NCBI GenBank assembly: GCA_010909165.1 | Contig: VJWM01000011.1 | Coordinates: 1,116,001-1,180,000, forward strand | DNA: 64,000 bases | Direction of reading: 5' to 3' | From: Anthoceros angustus | Taxonomy: Eukaryota > Streptophyta > Anthocerotopsida > Anthocerotales > Anthocerotaceae | Shown here: one piece after another, positions 1 through 11,419 of the stretch | How positions within the stretch are numbered: the first letter of the stretch is position 1 | How the letters are laid out: each line of letters begins with the position of its first letter | Notes under the pieces: model-generated | Told to the model about the DNA's origin: nothing | What the model saw: the letters and a program-made list of their open reading frames with translations, nothing else | Database searches by the model: none | Made by a program: the position numbers and the translations under genes

Positions 1-2195
1 ATCTCCTTTATCCACTACTTGTTGATAGGAAATTTCATCTCCTCCTTGTCTCTTGGGCACATCGTCTCAATGAGCAAGGTCTCAACTTCCATTCGAGTGG
101 TTGCTAGGTTATAGTCTTGAATCCGATTCACCCGAATATGGTTGTCATCCAATTCGAGACTATAACTCGACATCATAATCGCATTGCTTCTACCACTCTT
201 CTATTCAACTTTTTTTTGTGTGTGCATGTAGAGGAATACATCTGTTCTTGAAATGAGAGCTCAGGTGAGTATCACACTTTGTACAACATTTTAATGTCAC
301 ACTTTCAAGAAGTGTGATAAATGTAAGATCAGTTTCTGGCCCAGGGTGTGCTCCGTTACACAAGGTGTGACAAACCTTATATTTAACTCGAGTTAGGTGA
401 ATGATCGGAGGCCATCCACTAAAATTCTGTCATGGTTAACCAACTGGCACACTTGGCATGCCCAGGTTGGTGAGCCACGGACATAACCGAAACGGCTAGT
501 CAACTCCACATAACTGAAGGGGCTAGTCAGCTCCTTGGAACGCGCCGGCTCTACCTGGTTGGTATTCCTGTTTTATCAAATTGTGTTTGCGTTGTAAATC
601 TAAACTCTTTTATTTCATCTGGATGGAATAGAAGAGTTTAGATTTACAACGCAAATATAATTTGAAAGAATTAAGGACAAACATAATATAAAAAAATAAG
701 AGAATTAGTAATAGAATCAATTAATGAGTCCAAAAGTAGAGTTTCACTTTCATGTAATCCTAAAGTTCGAGTGTTTAATTGAAAAGCATTTTTCACAATT
801 GGAGACTTTAATGGAAGGCCAAACATTGAACCTTATTCAGAGGCCAAAGAATTGGGAGGCCAATTTGTAGAAAAAGATTGGGTAACGCAAAGCAAAATTC
901 TCAAAGTATATATAATAGCAATCACGCTTGGAGTATAAACGAAAGGAATGGAGAAAAAGGTCGCTTTGGGAAATACCGTAGCCTCGGATGCTCGTTTTAA
1001 TAGCACAGTGTACCACTGTGCTCGTGTCACATTGAACAAGAAGTTGTTGCAGCCGGGAGGCTTAAAGTTAACGTTGAGGTATTATGATGTTGCTCATTAT
1101 GTAAGAGCAAACACCGCAAGATCTGGTCCGAACAAACAAGTATTTGATTGGCTTTACGGATAAGAGCAAGCATCAATTGATGGTGAGGAAGTATATCTTT
1201 CGCTGGGAAAGTATATCAAAGTGCTCCAACACAAATCAAAGAGTGGGCAAATTTGAATGACGGTTCCACCAGGAAGACCTTGGTCGTACAAGCTCATGGC
1301 TGGGGACATACACAACAACAAAAATGAAATGGTTGTTGCAAAATCATTTCTAGTGGGCGAGAATTGGAACAATAGCTGAGGAAGTGCTCAATAGCTATCA
1401 GGCTTGTGCCCAATAAATAGGTTATATCCATGAAATGATGACAAACCAAGGAAAAGAATTCCAAGGTATTTTGGAGGACATATGGTGATGTGTTGAATGA
1501 ACATAACCTATCAATTACAAAACAAAGCAAACCTATGAACTAGCAAAGAAAACTATTAAACAAAAGAAAACTATTGTACAAAATTAAACTATTAACTAAT
1601 GTAGCAATTAAACCGAGGAACGTAACTTAGGAACTGTGAGGAGAAGTGTGGAGAAACTACTCGTTCCCGCTATGGGCAATGCTAGCAAGCACACACTTTG
1701 TTTGGACAAGAGAGTTGTGAAAGCAGAGCATGTTATCCTAATAGGGAAGTGCATACCTCCGCCAAGTTGAAGGGGCAGCCAAGACTGGGTAGACGATCAT
1801 ATAACAGGAGGGGAGTCCCTCCCCAACGTTAAGCGGGGAGCATTTGTCTAGACTCCACCATGCTTCTGATGATTGCTAGTATTTACTGAAGACTTGTTGT
1901 TCCAAGCCCTTCTTCACATTATTGTTGTGTGCCTTAGTTGCCTTTTTATCTTACACTCCTTATATGTGTATGAGAGGCCCGTGAGTCTGATGCCTGCAGC
2001 CTACATGTGAGAGTAGTATCTTGAACGGTTGTGAAGCTAATCTTAACGTGGACAAACTAGTGCTAGAAAGAAGCATCCATTTTCTTCGATCTACATATAT
2101 GTAATTAGCCATCTCTGATATAAAAGGTTGAAAGTCTGGTTGGTATGAAAGTGTAATACAATCTGAAGTCTGGAGCATCGCCCTATGAAGGCAAA
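1..2195. other. Repeat-rich intergenic DNA, no supported gene
   Basis: No ORF here looks like a real protein. The longest is about 85 codons and matches nothing I recognise. The stretch contains the palindrome at 574-667 and ends against the copia integrase relic. It may hold decayed reverse-transcriptase sequence of that element, but I see no RT motif. Confidence 0.5.
574..667. repeat. Near-perfect palindrome of about 94 bp
   Basis: A perfect 24-bp inverted repeat lies at 586-609 and 632-655. Outward it continues with two mismatches (574-585 against 656-667). Inward it continues almost to the centre with three C/T differences, so there is hardly any loop. The mismatches are of transition type, as expected from deamination of methylated cytosines in one arm. 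It could be a foldback MITE relic or a hairpin RNA locus. No target duplication was recognised. Confidence 0.7.
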
Positions 2196-4344
2196 TCATG
2201 ATCGATATCGGTTGCAACTGGGATATTGGCCATCATTGTCGAACTCATGAGATTTAGAAAGTACTTCTGAGACTAAGGGATCTTCATGGAAAGTAACGCT
2301 CCTCACAAAGGTAACAGCCCTTGTCTCTAGATTGAATAATTTATAGGCTTTGATGCCGTCACCATAGCCTATGAACACTAATGACACTCCTTATGTTTGG
2401 GAATAGGGCTGAAGCTGCAAGCAGTGCAGCCAAATATTCGAAGGTGTGAAATTGAGGGCATGGAGCTTGTCCATAGCTTGTACGGGGTTCGGCCTTGGAT
2501 GAAGCGAGAGGGAAGCCTGTTCTTTAGGCATGTGGCTGTGGCTATGACCTCAGCCCAATACCCCTTGTTCAGTCCTGCATATCTCATCATTTCTCGGGCC
2601 ATTCTCTATAACGTTTGATTTAGTCTTTTTACTATGCCATTTTGTTGGGGTGTATAGGCTACTATGTACTGACAGACGATTCCTTTCTCTTGGCAGAAGA
2701 TGTGAAACTGTTGAGATATAACCCCAACGGTATAGGAGCCTGTACATGAGGCCTATAGTTGGCCAATCTTGGTCAACATAGAGCAGGAATCGTTGAAGGT
2801 AAGGGTGAATTGGCGCATTTTCATCAGCCTAGATACTGAAATTAGGTTCTTTACCATTGCAAGGACATGAAGGACATTTATCAGGACCAAGTGAGTTTTA
2901 TCAGTAAGGATACGGAGTACTTCTCCTTTTCCTTCCTCTCAAAGTCCCGAATCATTGTCTAACATCACAAAGATGTCTATGGGAGTTAGAAGATATGTGA
3001 TGAAGAAAGAGCGAGTATGGCAAATGTGCACTAATGCACATGAATCGAGGTACCATCTCGTATGATCTATTGGATTTCTAGTACTGTAGACAGCCACAAT
3101 TCCTGGTGATGACGACACTGGGGATTTTCGTGTGTTTGTTGTGGAGGCGATATTGGCTGTAGGTGAAGTTCTTTGAAGTATGCCTGCAGCCTATTTCTTG
3201 TAATCATTCTCCTAGTGTCCCTGGATTCCGCAACAATTACAACTTCCTTCCTTTCTTTGGTTTAGACCAAGTTGTCTCCCTTGGGGAGGCCTGGTTAGTG
3301 AACGATCGAATTTGTCTTATCTATATTGTGGCCTGTAGAATTGGCCACGGCCACGGCCTGATCCAACATACGTAATGCAACCAGATCTAGAGCTTGAGGA
3401 AGCTTGTCATGTAAGATTATCTTGTATAAAAGCTGAGAGGACTTCTATAAGGATGCCCTCAACACGCCTTGGCTCCACTACCTTTCTTGTAGACTTTTTG
3501 TGCATCTCGAATTTTGGGAGTTTGTGAGGTGATGAAATTGTGCTGACTTGGAGGCAGGGTGTATAGGAACACAACTATTGTCTTGACTTCATCAATCTTC
3601 CAAACGGAGGTGGCTAGTTTGGCACAGACTATTCTGAAGGCAGATATATGGTATTGAACCGTATCTGTCTCCATCTTAAGTGAGAATAAATTTCTCAACG
3701 CCACTACCATTGTGCCGAAATCTTCTGGTTGGTACAGGTTTGCAAGCTGTGACTTGGTCTGAGATGCTGTGGTTGTTCTATCGACTTGATGTAGCATCTT
3801 TCACTCAAGACCGGCATGGATTAATTTCTTTGCTTTTTTATCCTTTTTCTTCCATAGGTCCACATCAGCTTGATTTGATTTTGCTGGATCAAGTACAACC
3901 TTTGGTTCAGAACCATTGACTATCCCCATGAGGTCAGACTCATTGAGGATGGAGGACATACGTATGAGCCAAGTATCATACACTGAGCTGTTAAATATGT
4001 GCCTGTCTTTAATATCAACATTGTAGTTATTGATGGTGGTACCCATGGTAATTGCAGGTCTTTTGAAGTATCAAAATTGTAGTGCTGAAGTCTAAGGTGA
4101 GACTTGTGTAGATATGTTGGCTTAATCTTAGCGATGCAACATAATGAATATTGTCATAATTGCCATTGTTGGTTTAATAGAACCAATCTACCGAGCAGAA
4201 CAAAGTGTCAATGGCTTCTACCCAGACACGGGCAATCAGTTCTTCCCTGGTCCATAGCCTGCCAGGGTATTGATATAATGTTGCCATGGCAATCAGGAAC
4301 AATGATCATTATAGATGATCATTATAGTACCGGCTCTGATACCA
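2196..4344 (-). mobile_element. Ty1/copia retrotransposon relic: primer site, gag, integrase
   Basis: Read on the minus strand. A primer-binding site complementary to initiator Met-tRNA lies at 4332-4344. Next is gag from about 4046 to 3459: an N-terminal part with DTWLIRM and DLMGIVNG, then a part with YHISAFR and LPPSQHNF of the UBN2 type. A decayed CCHC knuckle follows near 3196-3251, with a stop and Cys to Tyr in the last position. The integrase C-terminal part is at about 2747-2196, with YTPQQNG in one frame, then GYWAEV, NRLPSR and FGC. It is broken by frameshifts and stops. No reverse transcriptase, RNase H or second LTR is visible, so the relic is truncated at its 3' side. Confidence 0.85.
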
Positions 4345-4711
4345 TGATAAGGTTTTGGTGGAAGAAAGAATCAATTAAGATTGTGATACGGATTACAGAG
4401 CATTTTGTGATGTGCATAAGTGTCTGCTACATGAAACGACACAACTCTACGAAAAGACGCGATCCTATGTTCATGACCACATGTTCTTATCCATTTAATT
4501 ATGAAGCCTAAATGTGAAACGTACTCTAACCTCTAACTTCTTGCAACAGCTCAAGGGCGCTATCTTTCAACAGTGTTGTCTACGATGTTGAGCTTGGCTA
4601 TCTTTGCTTCGCCGTCCTCGTGTCCTACAGCTTGCATCCACTGGCTCGGCCCACCACAGTTCTGAGGTTGAGATTTGGACTCCTGTTCATTTTATCTCTG
4701 TTTATCTATCA
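4345..4711 (-). repeat. Probable 5' LTR of the copia relic
   Basis: The inner edge is fixed by the primer-binding site: the LTR starts directly beside it with TGATAAGG on the plus strand. The outer edge is less sure. I place it at 4711 because the sequence there ends in TATCA, giving matching TGATA/TATCA termini and a length of 367 bp. An outer edge nearer 4790 is also possible. Confidence 0.5.
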
Positions 4712-4924
4712 AGAAATTCATGGAAAATAATTAATCCCTACTTATAATATAATTAATTACCAATTAATTACTACTGATCGACAACACACATCCACGCAAG
4801 ATATGCCCCACAAGCCATATTAGCGGGAGTTTTCGGGATACGCAACCCAATTGCTTGCAACTTGTTCAAGTGGTGGCACACTTTAGCACTAACCTGGGGC
4901 TGGCCAAGATGGCACAAGCTAAGG

Positions 4925-5303
4925 TTGCATACAAGTGTGTTGTGTAGGCTCTCTTTTGCTGCCACTAGCTGCAATTCTCGGGCTTGGTTGGAGCCCTTGG
5001 CTGGCAAACGGTTGCAAACGAGTGTGTTGCGTAGGCCCTCTTTTGCTGCCACTAGCTGCAATTCTATGGCTTGGTTGGAGCCCTTGGCTGGCAAACAGTT
5101 GCAAACGAGTGTGTTATGAGGCTCTCTTTTGCGCCACTAGCTGCAATTCTATGGCTTGGTTGGAGCCCTTGGGCGGCAACGATTTGCAACGAGTGTGTTG
5201 CGTGGGCCCTCTTTTGCCGCCACTAGCTGCAATTCTATGGCTTGGTTGGAGCCCTTGGCTGGCAAACAGTTGCAAACGAGTGTGTTGCGTAGGCTCTCTT
5301 TGT
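4925..5303. repeat. Tandem array, about 87-bp unit, four copies plus a partial
   Basis: Units start at about 4925, 5012, 5099, 5184 and 5270, with periods of 87, 87, 85 and 86 bp. Each contains GAGTGTGTTG, a TCTTTTGCTGCCACTAGCTG block and GGAGCCCTTGGCTGGCAA. The 87-bp period equals 29 codons, so short ORFs run through on both strands. Their low complexity, and the 85- and 86-bp copies that shift the frame, argue against a real protein. Confidence 0.85.
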
Positions 5304-5970
5304 GTCCAGGCACACCATAATACAAGGCATAATTGGGAAAATGCTCCAGCCAAGTGATAATGCATTCATAATGCTCGCGTATCAAATGTGGTTTCTTCCC
5401 AACACCAAGGGCACCTTTCTTTCTCATAGAATTAGTGGCAGTTGTGGGCAGGCTAAGATTGCCTGAAAGCAGTGATTCTACCATTTTTTTACAGCTGTCA
5501 ATTGCAAGACAAACTGCCATGCTTCAACCCAAGATCACTTAGCCACAAATTGCGTATCTCCTACTGAATGGCGATTGCTTTGAAGCACTCACAACTATTT
5601 GCAGCCAGTTGAAATTACATTTCCAGCCAAGGCGCACCCTTGGCTAGCCACCATCCGCGTGCAAGATTGCCTTCCCATCGGATGGGTGTGCAAGAACAAT
5701 GGGCTTCCCGCCAAACCGGTGTGCAAGAATGAACAAGATAGCTGCGGAAGAGGCGCAACTCGCTGGGACATACACTTGCCTAAAAATTAAAATATCAGAG
5801 GTGTTATTTATGATTGGAGGAGATGGATGATATGTCATGGGTGTCGGGGTTGATACGAGGGGAGACCAAAGCACGATATGAGGGCTGATAAATTTTTAAT
5901 ATTTTATAACTAAGAACCCCTTATTATTATTATTGTTATTTTGTTCGAGTGTTTAACAAACTACCATGCT
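5304..5970. other. Intergenic DNA after the 87-bp array
   Basis: I see no gene. A minus-strand ORF of about 75 codons reads out of the array to 5520 but resembles no family I know. A (TTA)n-like run lies near 5920-5940. Confidence 0.4.
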
Positions 5971-6050
5971 TTTGCAGGATTCGAACCTTGTCTAGTTTGA
6001 TGTGCTTTATGTGAAAACGATACTCTTCTATCAATCGGAATGTGGACGGA
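5920..6050 (-). repeat. tRNA-like SINE relic
   Basis: On the minus strand a perfect B box (GGTTCGAATCC, 5977-5987) lies about 30 bp downstream of an A-box-like GATAGAAGAGTATCG (6018-6032). An (AAT)n-like tail follows at 5920-5940. Spacing and tail suit a tRNA-derived SINE or a decayed tRNA; the A box is imperfect and no cloverleaf is convincing. Confidence 0.35.
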
Positions 6051-6311
6051 AATTGACTGAAACCGCATGACCAGTCCGGAACGGATCAGATCAACTTCCA
6101 TTCATTTCGGATTTGAGAAAGGCGATGGGAATCGGCTCCAAAGCTCTTTCGTAGTTACGAATCCTTCATGTTACATATGCTAAATATGAACCTATGTATG
6201 TACATGAATCGGTGTTGAATAAATGCCTCGATGGCCTTTACTGCCCATGGACGTTGATGCTAGTTTAGTAGCTATTGTAGCAGAGAAGGGAGGGTCAGCA
6301 CGCAGGGCGAG

Positions 6312-8636
6312 ATGGTGATGCCGCTAGAGCTGCCATTACTGCTGCCCTTGTCGTCAAAATTTTCACTTCTGGATTCGCAGACACTGTTTTTGGTGACCAA
6401 ACGGCAACGGATATGGCTGGAGTCGACATGTGTGCTTCCTCCTCCTCCCAACAAGCAAGGCTCTCTGAGAGATGGAGGATTTCTGTGTCACAGTTTCCCA
6501 CCATCCAAGCTTGGTGGTGGCACACGCTCTGCGTCCTCTGGAGGAAACTACACCATTGAAGGACTGCCGAGAAGAAAGCGACAGGAACTTTTGTGGCAAG
6601 ATTATTTCCTAGATCCCACACAATGGTGGGACAACAGGTCGGATAAGAGGAGTACCCGCCATCCTGACTTCAGGCACAAGACTTCTAAGGAGTGTCTTTG
6701 GCTGGACAGCAGGCACAAGCCTGAATGGGTGGATTCTCAGCTAGCCAGGTGGGATGCCGAGATGAAGGAGTGCGCTGGGTCCTCAAATTGTCCCAGCACT
6801 GGTGGCCCTACGGATGAAGGGCATTGGATGATAAACCGACGCTGTGATGAAGGAGAACTGAGGGAGGCCGTGGAAGCATTGGAGCTCCTTGTGCTGGGAG
6901 GATGTCAGGTTAGCGACACACTCTTCTATCGTGTGCTGAAGATGTGTATGGCGGAAAGTGATCTGACGCTCGGCAGTCGAGTTCATGGTCTTGCTCTCAG
7001 AGGTGGGCACGAATCAAATGCATTTTTGGCTAACCAAGTCATTGGCATGTATGCCTTGCATGGGAAATTGGAGGAAGCAGTGCAGGCATTTCGCAAAGTG
7101 AGTGTACCAAATGCCTACATGTGGTCTTCCATCATTTTGGCACATGCCCGTCATGGGCAACCCAGGGCGGCCATCAACTTTTACCGAGAGATGCGAGAAA
7201 CAAGTGTGAAGCCGGACAACCATATATTTGTAGCAGTCCTCAAGGCTTGTGCCAGTGCAGAGGATCTGGGTTTTGGCAAGCTGGTTCATGCTGATATTTC
7301 TGTGAGTGCTATTAGAGTTAATATCTTTGTTGGCAACAGCCTGGTGAGCATGTATGCAAAGTGCGGGAGCTTGGAGGATGCTCGTAAAGTGTTTGACCGT
7401 CTGCCCTCCAGAGATGTGGTGACCTGGACTGCCATGATTGCTGGATACACACACCAGGGGCTCGGGCGAGAAGCTCTGGCTCTGTTTGGTGGGATGCAGC
7501 AGCAGGGCATTACTCCTGCCGATCATTTTACGTTAGCTTGCCTCCTCCGAGCATGTGCCAGTGTCGGAGCACTGCAACAGGGGAAGCTGCTCCATGAGCA
7601 GGTTCGTGAACGAGGACTTGAGGTTGATCTAGTTGTTGCCAACTGCTTGGTGGATATGTACGCCAAATGTGGGAGCCTTGAAGCTGCTCGCAGAGTCTTC
7701 GATGCCTTGCCCAAACGGGATGTTGTTACATGGAGTGCCCTTCTCAATGGCTATGCTCAACACGGAAATGGGCAAATGGCCATACAGTGTTTTGAGGAGA
7801 TGCTTCAGCATGGAGTGGAGCCTAATGGGACTACGTTTCTTTGCCTTCTAGTGGCATGCAGTCACGCTGGGCTTGTTCGTGAAGGCCAGCAATATTTCAG
7901 GATGATGGTCGAAGAGCATGGTATCTCACCTACTGATTCTCACTACAACTGCATGGTTGATATTCTTGGGCGCTCAGGCCTCCTGGACGAGGCAGAAGAC
8001 ATCTTGCAGACTGAGCCATTTGAGAATTACATGATCGGATGGACGTCTTTGCTGAGTGCCTGCAAATCCCATGGCGACACAGAACGTGGCAGGCGATGTT
8101 TTGAGCATCTTGTAGGATTGGAACCCGCAAATGCAACATCCTATGTTCTCATGGCTAACACCTATGCAAATGCTGGCAGGTGGAATGATGTAGACAGAAT
8201 AGAACATCTGAGAAAGTCTGCAGCTGCATGGAAGAAGCCAGCAAAGGTGTGCATCGAAGTAAACAAGGAAGTGCACGAGTTCACTGTGGGAGAAGAGAGG
8301 TCCGATATAACATCCAAGCTGAAGAGCGTGAGTGCGAGGTTAAAGGAGGAAGGAGGCCATGTGCCACAAACAGAACTGGTGCTGAAGACAGTACCTGAGA
8401 AGGAGAAAGAAGATGCACTGTGTGGCCATGCAGAGAAGTTGGCTTTGGCATATGGCCTGCTCAACACTCCTGACGGCACACCTTTGCTGGTGACCAAGAA
8501 TCTCCGCATGTGCAACGACTGCCACAGTAGCACCAAGATTTTGTCCCGCCTTGAAAGGCGAGAGATTGTAGTGAGAGATGCTCACCGAGTTCACCATTTC
8601 CAGGGCGGGTCCTGCTCATGTGGGGATCGGCATTGA
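6312..8636 (+). CDS. PPR editing factor with N-terminal PDF motif and DYW:KP domain
   Basis: Intronless, 774 aa, probably a plastid or mitochondrial RNA-editing factor. Residues 1-90 look like a transit region. Residues 94-147 match the OSB PDF motif (PTQWWDNR, HPDFRHK, a final W-V pair). About ten PPR motifs in P-L-S order fill roughly 179-535, with MYAKCGSLEDAR and DVVTWTAMI repeated. The E region follows to about 640. The DYW-like domain has KKPAK (641-645) in place of the PG box, the deaminase HAE (706-708), CNDCH (734-738), CSC (768-770) and ends GDRH rather than DYW. The KP form is linked in the literature to U-to-C editing, so amination of U is the likely activity. The start is supported by the paralogue at 26271-28874, which begins almost identically. 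No frame damage is seen. The RNA target cannot be told from sequence. Confidence 0.93.
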   Translation: MVMPLELPLLLPLSSKFSLLDSQTLFLVTKRQRIWLESTCVLPPPPNKQGSLRDGGFLCHSFPPSKLGGGTRSASSGGNYTIEGLPRRKRQELLWQDYFLDPTQWWDNRSDKRSTRHPDFRHKTSKECLWLDSRHKPEWVDSQLARWDAEMKECAGSSNCPSTGGPTDEGHWMINRRCDEGELREAVEALELLVLGGCQVSDTLFYRVLKMCMAESDLTLGSRVHGLALRGGHESNAFLANQVIGMYALHGKLEEAVQAFRKVSVPNAYMWSSIILAHARHGQPRAAINFYREMRETSVKPDNHIFVAVLKACASAEDLGFGKLVHADISVSAIRVNIFVGNSLVSMYAKCGSLEDARKVFDRLPSRDVVTWTAMIAGYTHQGLGREALALFGGMQQQGITPADHFTLACLLRACASVGALQQGKLLHEQVRERGLEVDLVVANCLVDMYAKCGSLEAARRVFDALPKRDVVTWSALLNGYAQHGNGQMAIQCFEEMLQHGVEPNGTTFLCLLVACSHAGLVREGQQYFRMMVEEHGISPTDSHYNCMVDILGRSGLLDEAEDILQTEPFENYMIGWTSLLSACKSHGDTERGRRCFEHLVGLEPANATSYVLMANTYANAGRWNDVDRIEHLRKSAAAWKKPAKVCIEVNKEVHEFTVGEERSDITSKLKSVSARLKEEGGHVPQTELVLKTVPEKEKEDALCGHAEKLALAYGLLNTPDGTPLLVTKNLRMCNDCHSSTKILSRLERREIVVRDAHRVHHFQGGSCSCGDRH

Positions 8637-10177
8637 CAGATTACATATGGTGGAAGACTGTGACTCCAGTGGATTCAAGGAATGTTGAGCAGAACCGGCT
8701 CTGACTACCAATCTGATTGCACCTAAACACAGGACCCTCGTGACATGACAACGACAGGTGGGTCGCCAGAGAGCACGACCGCCACACAGACTTTACTGCC
8801 TCTGGATCTCGGGTGAGTGACTTCATCTTGTCAGTATGCCATTCTGAGACGTCAGTATGTGCATGCAAGAAAAGGGCGAGGGGGGCATTTGCTGATCCTG
8901 GTGCCGAATCGGTGCAGGGAGTGAAGCCAGAATGTTCCAGAGGGATGCTCCATTCAACTCAGATTACTAAGGAAGATCAGCACGCATTGAACTATGGATT
9001 AGGAACTGTTCCAAAGGAAAGAGCTTGGGGAACGTTCATATCAAGCCAAATTCACAGTGACGAAACACATTAAATGACATAAATCATCCACATGCTTCAG
9101 GTAGGCGAACCTGGGCTCTCAAAAAATGGAGCCTAACTCCATCTTCTTTCACGAATCGATCTCTGCTTTATATGATGTACACCATCATAAAGTTGTATGT
9201 GAAAAGGTACATGTACCTAAGTAAGTCCTCTCCTCTTGTAGATGCTTTGCTACTGCAGCCTGTGCAGGGCTTGGTGGGCATGTCGGAAATAGAGGAATTC
9301 TTTATTGGCAATGGAATGTTTTCCATGTACTTCAATGCCTCTGCCTAGTTGTATTCTATACACTCAAGGAGCTGGCCAAGTCGGACTCCCTTTCTCATCG
9401 GCACCTCTTTTTCGGCGCTCATAAATTTACAGCCCGCATGCTGCATGCGTAGCACAGAATATAATTCAGGGTAGACACGACGCCAGCCTTTGCTGAAGGC
9501 TGAAGCGGGGATTCCTAAGTCAAGCAAGTCAATCGGAAACTTCCAAGCTGGCAAACACGACGAAAGCTCGCACACGTCACGATTGAAGATGTTAAGAAAT
9601 TCCAAATATCTGCTGAATCTATTCCCTGCTGTGGGCGAGGCGCAGGATGTGGGATGAAGTAAGCATTCCTGGTACGTCCTGACTGACAAAATTGTCAGAT
9701 CCTGAACAGGTTTTTGTTTTGTATAGATGGGTAATACATAATAATTGTCCAGGGTATGTACCATGTTGCCAGCAACATGAGGTGATGATGCAGGAATCCC
9801 ATTTCGGTTTGTCTATATTACACGGCACGGCGTTTCACAGCCCAGGCGTTGTCTTGGAGCAAGGCAAGCACCACAGCGAAAACGTCAACTCACTAACTTC
9901 CAGTGCATTTTTACCTGTGGCCACGTACATGTATCAGTCACAGATCACGCTGGCATCAGGCATGTCAGAGAGCAAGACCTGCTGCTTCAGGATCTCCATC
10001 CGTTCTTCCACGAATCCTAGCAAACCACCAATCAGCTTACTAAAACCTGTGGGGACAGATTTAGTCCTTACCGAGAGCCCAGATGGCAGATCAGATCAGG
10101 TCCACAGGCTGCTTTCCGGCATGCCTGCCTGCTGCAGATATATGCCACCCAGTTGGCCACGGCAGATGCACATAAAG
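8637..10177. other. Intergenic stretch between convergent genes
   Basis: This holds the 3' ends of the PPR gene (+) and the ATL gene (-). Overlapping ORFs at 9345-9764 (-) and 9692-10222 (+) lack any recognisable domain and overlap each other, so I do not call them. Part is probably 3' UTR. Confidence 0.5.
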
Positions 10178-11419
10178 TTAGAGGCCTTTAGGCTTCTCGA
10201 CCTTCTGGGTTTGAGACGGTGAATCCGGAAGCACCTGTCTGTCGTCACTGCTGGTTCGCTCGAGGTTAGAACTCTGAGACGAGAACTCTTGGGAATCCTC
10301 CAGAAGCGTGAGATCCTCGACTCCCAAGTCCTCCTTGTTGAGCCTCATGGAACCCACCGAGCCAGACCTCCTCAGGCTGGATCCCAAACGACCCACACTC
10401 GTGGAACGCAGCATCCGTGGGCCGGGGCTTCCCTCCGATGGTAAAGAATTAGCTGAAACGAGCCCCCTCGGAGACCCACCTGCAGCTGCTCCTCCCTTGG
10501 GTGATCCAGATGCTGCCGCCTTTGGAGAAAGAGATGATGCTCCTGATAGAAAGTTCTGCAACTCAACACCACGCACAGCCTGCCTGAAGGATAGAGAATT
10601 CCTGGACAGAGTCCTCTTCAATTCAGCCTGTCCTGGTCTGGCTGCTTCCTCGGTTTTCAGGTCAGTGTCTGGTGCTGCACCTTTAGAGTCCTCCGCTGGC
10701 ATCCTAAACGACCCACCATCGACCCTCCGCCCGCTCTGCCCTCGAACCGATCCCGCTCTCAAGAACGCCCTGAGATTCTCCAAATCAATGGCATCCTGGT
10801 CGTGAATGGTGACCACCACATCCCCGTTCCCCGCAGCTTCCCCATCCGGCTGCTCCTCCGGGGTCGTCCGGTTCACCGAACCAGACCTAAACGAGAAGCG
10901 CCCAGAACTCCAGAATGCGCCAGTGGCCACATCAGAGCCCGGCTCGGGCAGGGCCGGAGCCAGGCTACATCGACAGAGCGGGCAGGTGGTGTGATTCTGA
11001 AACCAGGCATCAATACACTCGGGATGGAAGCAATGCCCGCACTTGGGCAGCATCCGCAACCTCTCCTCATCCTCAAACTCACACAAACATACAGCACACT
11101 CCGTCGTCACATTAGCTGCCTTCAGCGCCCTCGCCTCGCTGTAACTCACCAAAGGAAACGTCTCGTATACGGACTTGTCCAACCCGATCTCCGCCCTCGC
11201 CGCCGTAGCCATCCGCGCGGGATCCCTCAAATGAGCCAATTGTGCTTCGTACTCCGAAGACGCGCACCTCTTCACATACACGGAGAAGAATCCCATGATG
11301 AAGAACGCAGACACCAACACCACGATTATGATCGCCATGCTAGCATTAAAGTGCGAGTAAGCGTTGAACGTGCTGGGCGGAGGCGGAGGAATCGGCGGCG
11401 GAGAAAAGAGAGAACCCAT
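10178..11419 (-). CDS. ATL-family RING-H2 E3 ubiquitin ligase
   Basis: Intronless, 413 aa, as is usual for ATL genes. It is a membrane-anchored ligase that recruits an E2 and ubiquitinates unknown targets. A Pro-rich start precedes one membrane segment (about 28-49). The GLD signature is at 79-81. The RING-H2 ligands fit exactly: C108, C111, C127, H129, H132, C135, C146, C149, with the W139 typical of ATLs. The long Ser-rich tail (about 155-413) is low complexity and probably disordered. I chose the Met at 11419 because it precedes the Pro-rich leader and membrane segment; the frame stays open 43 codons further upstream, in Gly-rich sequence that looks like 5' leader. Confidence 0.92.
   Translation of the reverse strand: MGSLFSPPPIPPPPPSTFNAYSHFNASMAIIIVVLVSAFFIMGFFSVYVKRCASSEYEAQLAHLRDPARMATAARAEIGLDKSVYETFPLVSYSEARALKAANVTTECAVCLCEFEDEERLRMLPKCGHCFHPECIDAWFQNHTTCPLCRCSLAPALPEPGSDVATGAFWSSGRFSFRSGSVNRTTPEEQPDGEAAGNGDVVVTIHDQDAIDLENLRAFLRAGSVRGQSGRRVDGGSFRMPAEDSKGAAPDTDLKTEEAARPGQAELKRTLSRNSLSFRQAVRGVELQNFLSGASSLSPKAAASGSPKGGAAAGGSPRGLVSANSLPSEGSPGPRMLRSTSVGRLGSSLRRSGSVGSMRLNKEDLGVEDLTLLEDSQEFSSQSSNLERTSSDDRQVLPDSPSQTQKVEKPKGL

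Noticed and set aside
4925-5303. Possible CRISPR-like array
   Set aside because: The 87-bp units abut without unique spacers, no cas genes are present and the DNA is plant nuclear.
9345-10222. Two overlapping ORFs between the first PPR gene and ATL
   Set aside because: No domain, opposite strands overlapping each other, and probably in 3' UTR sequence.
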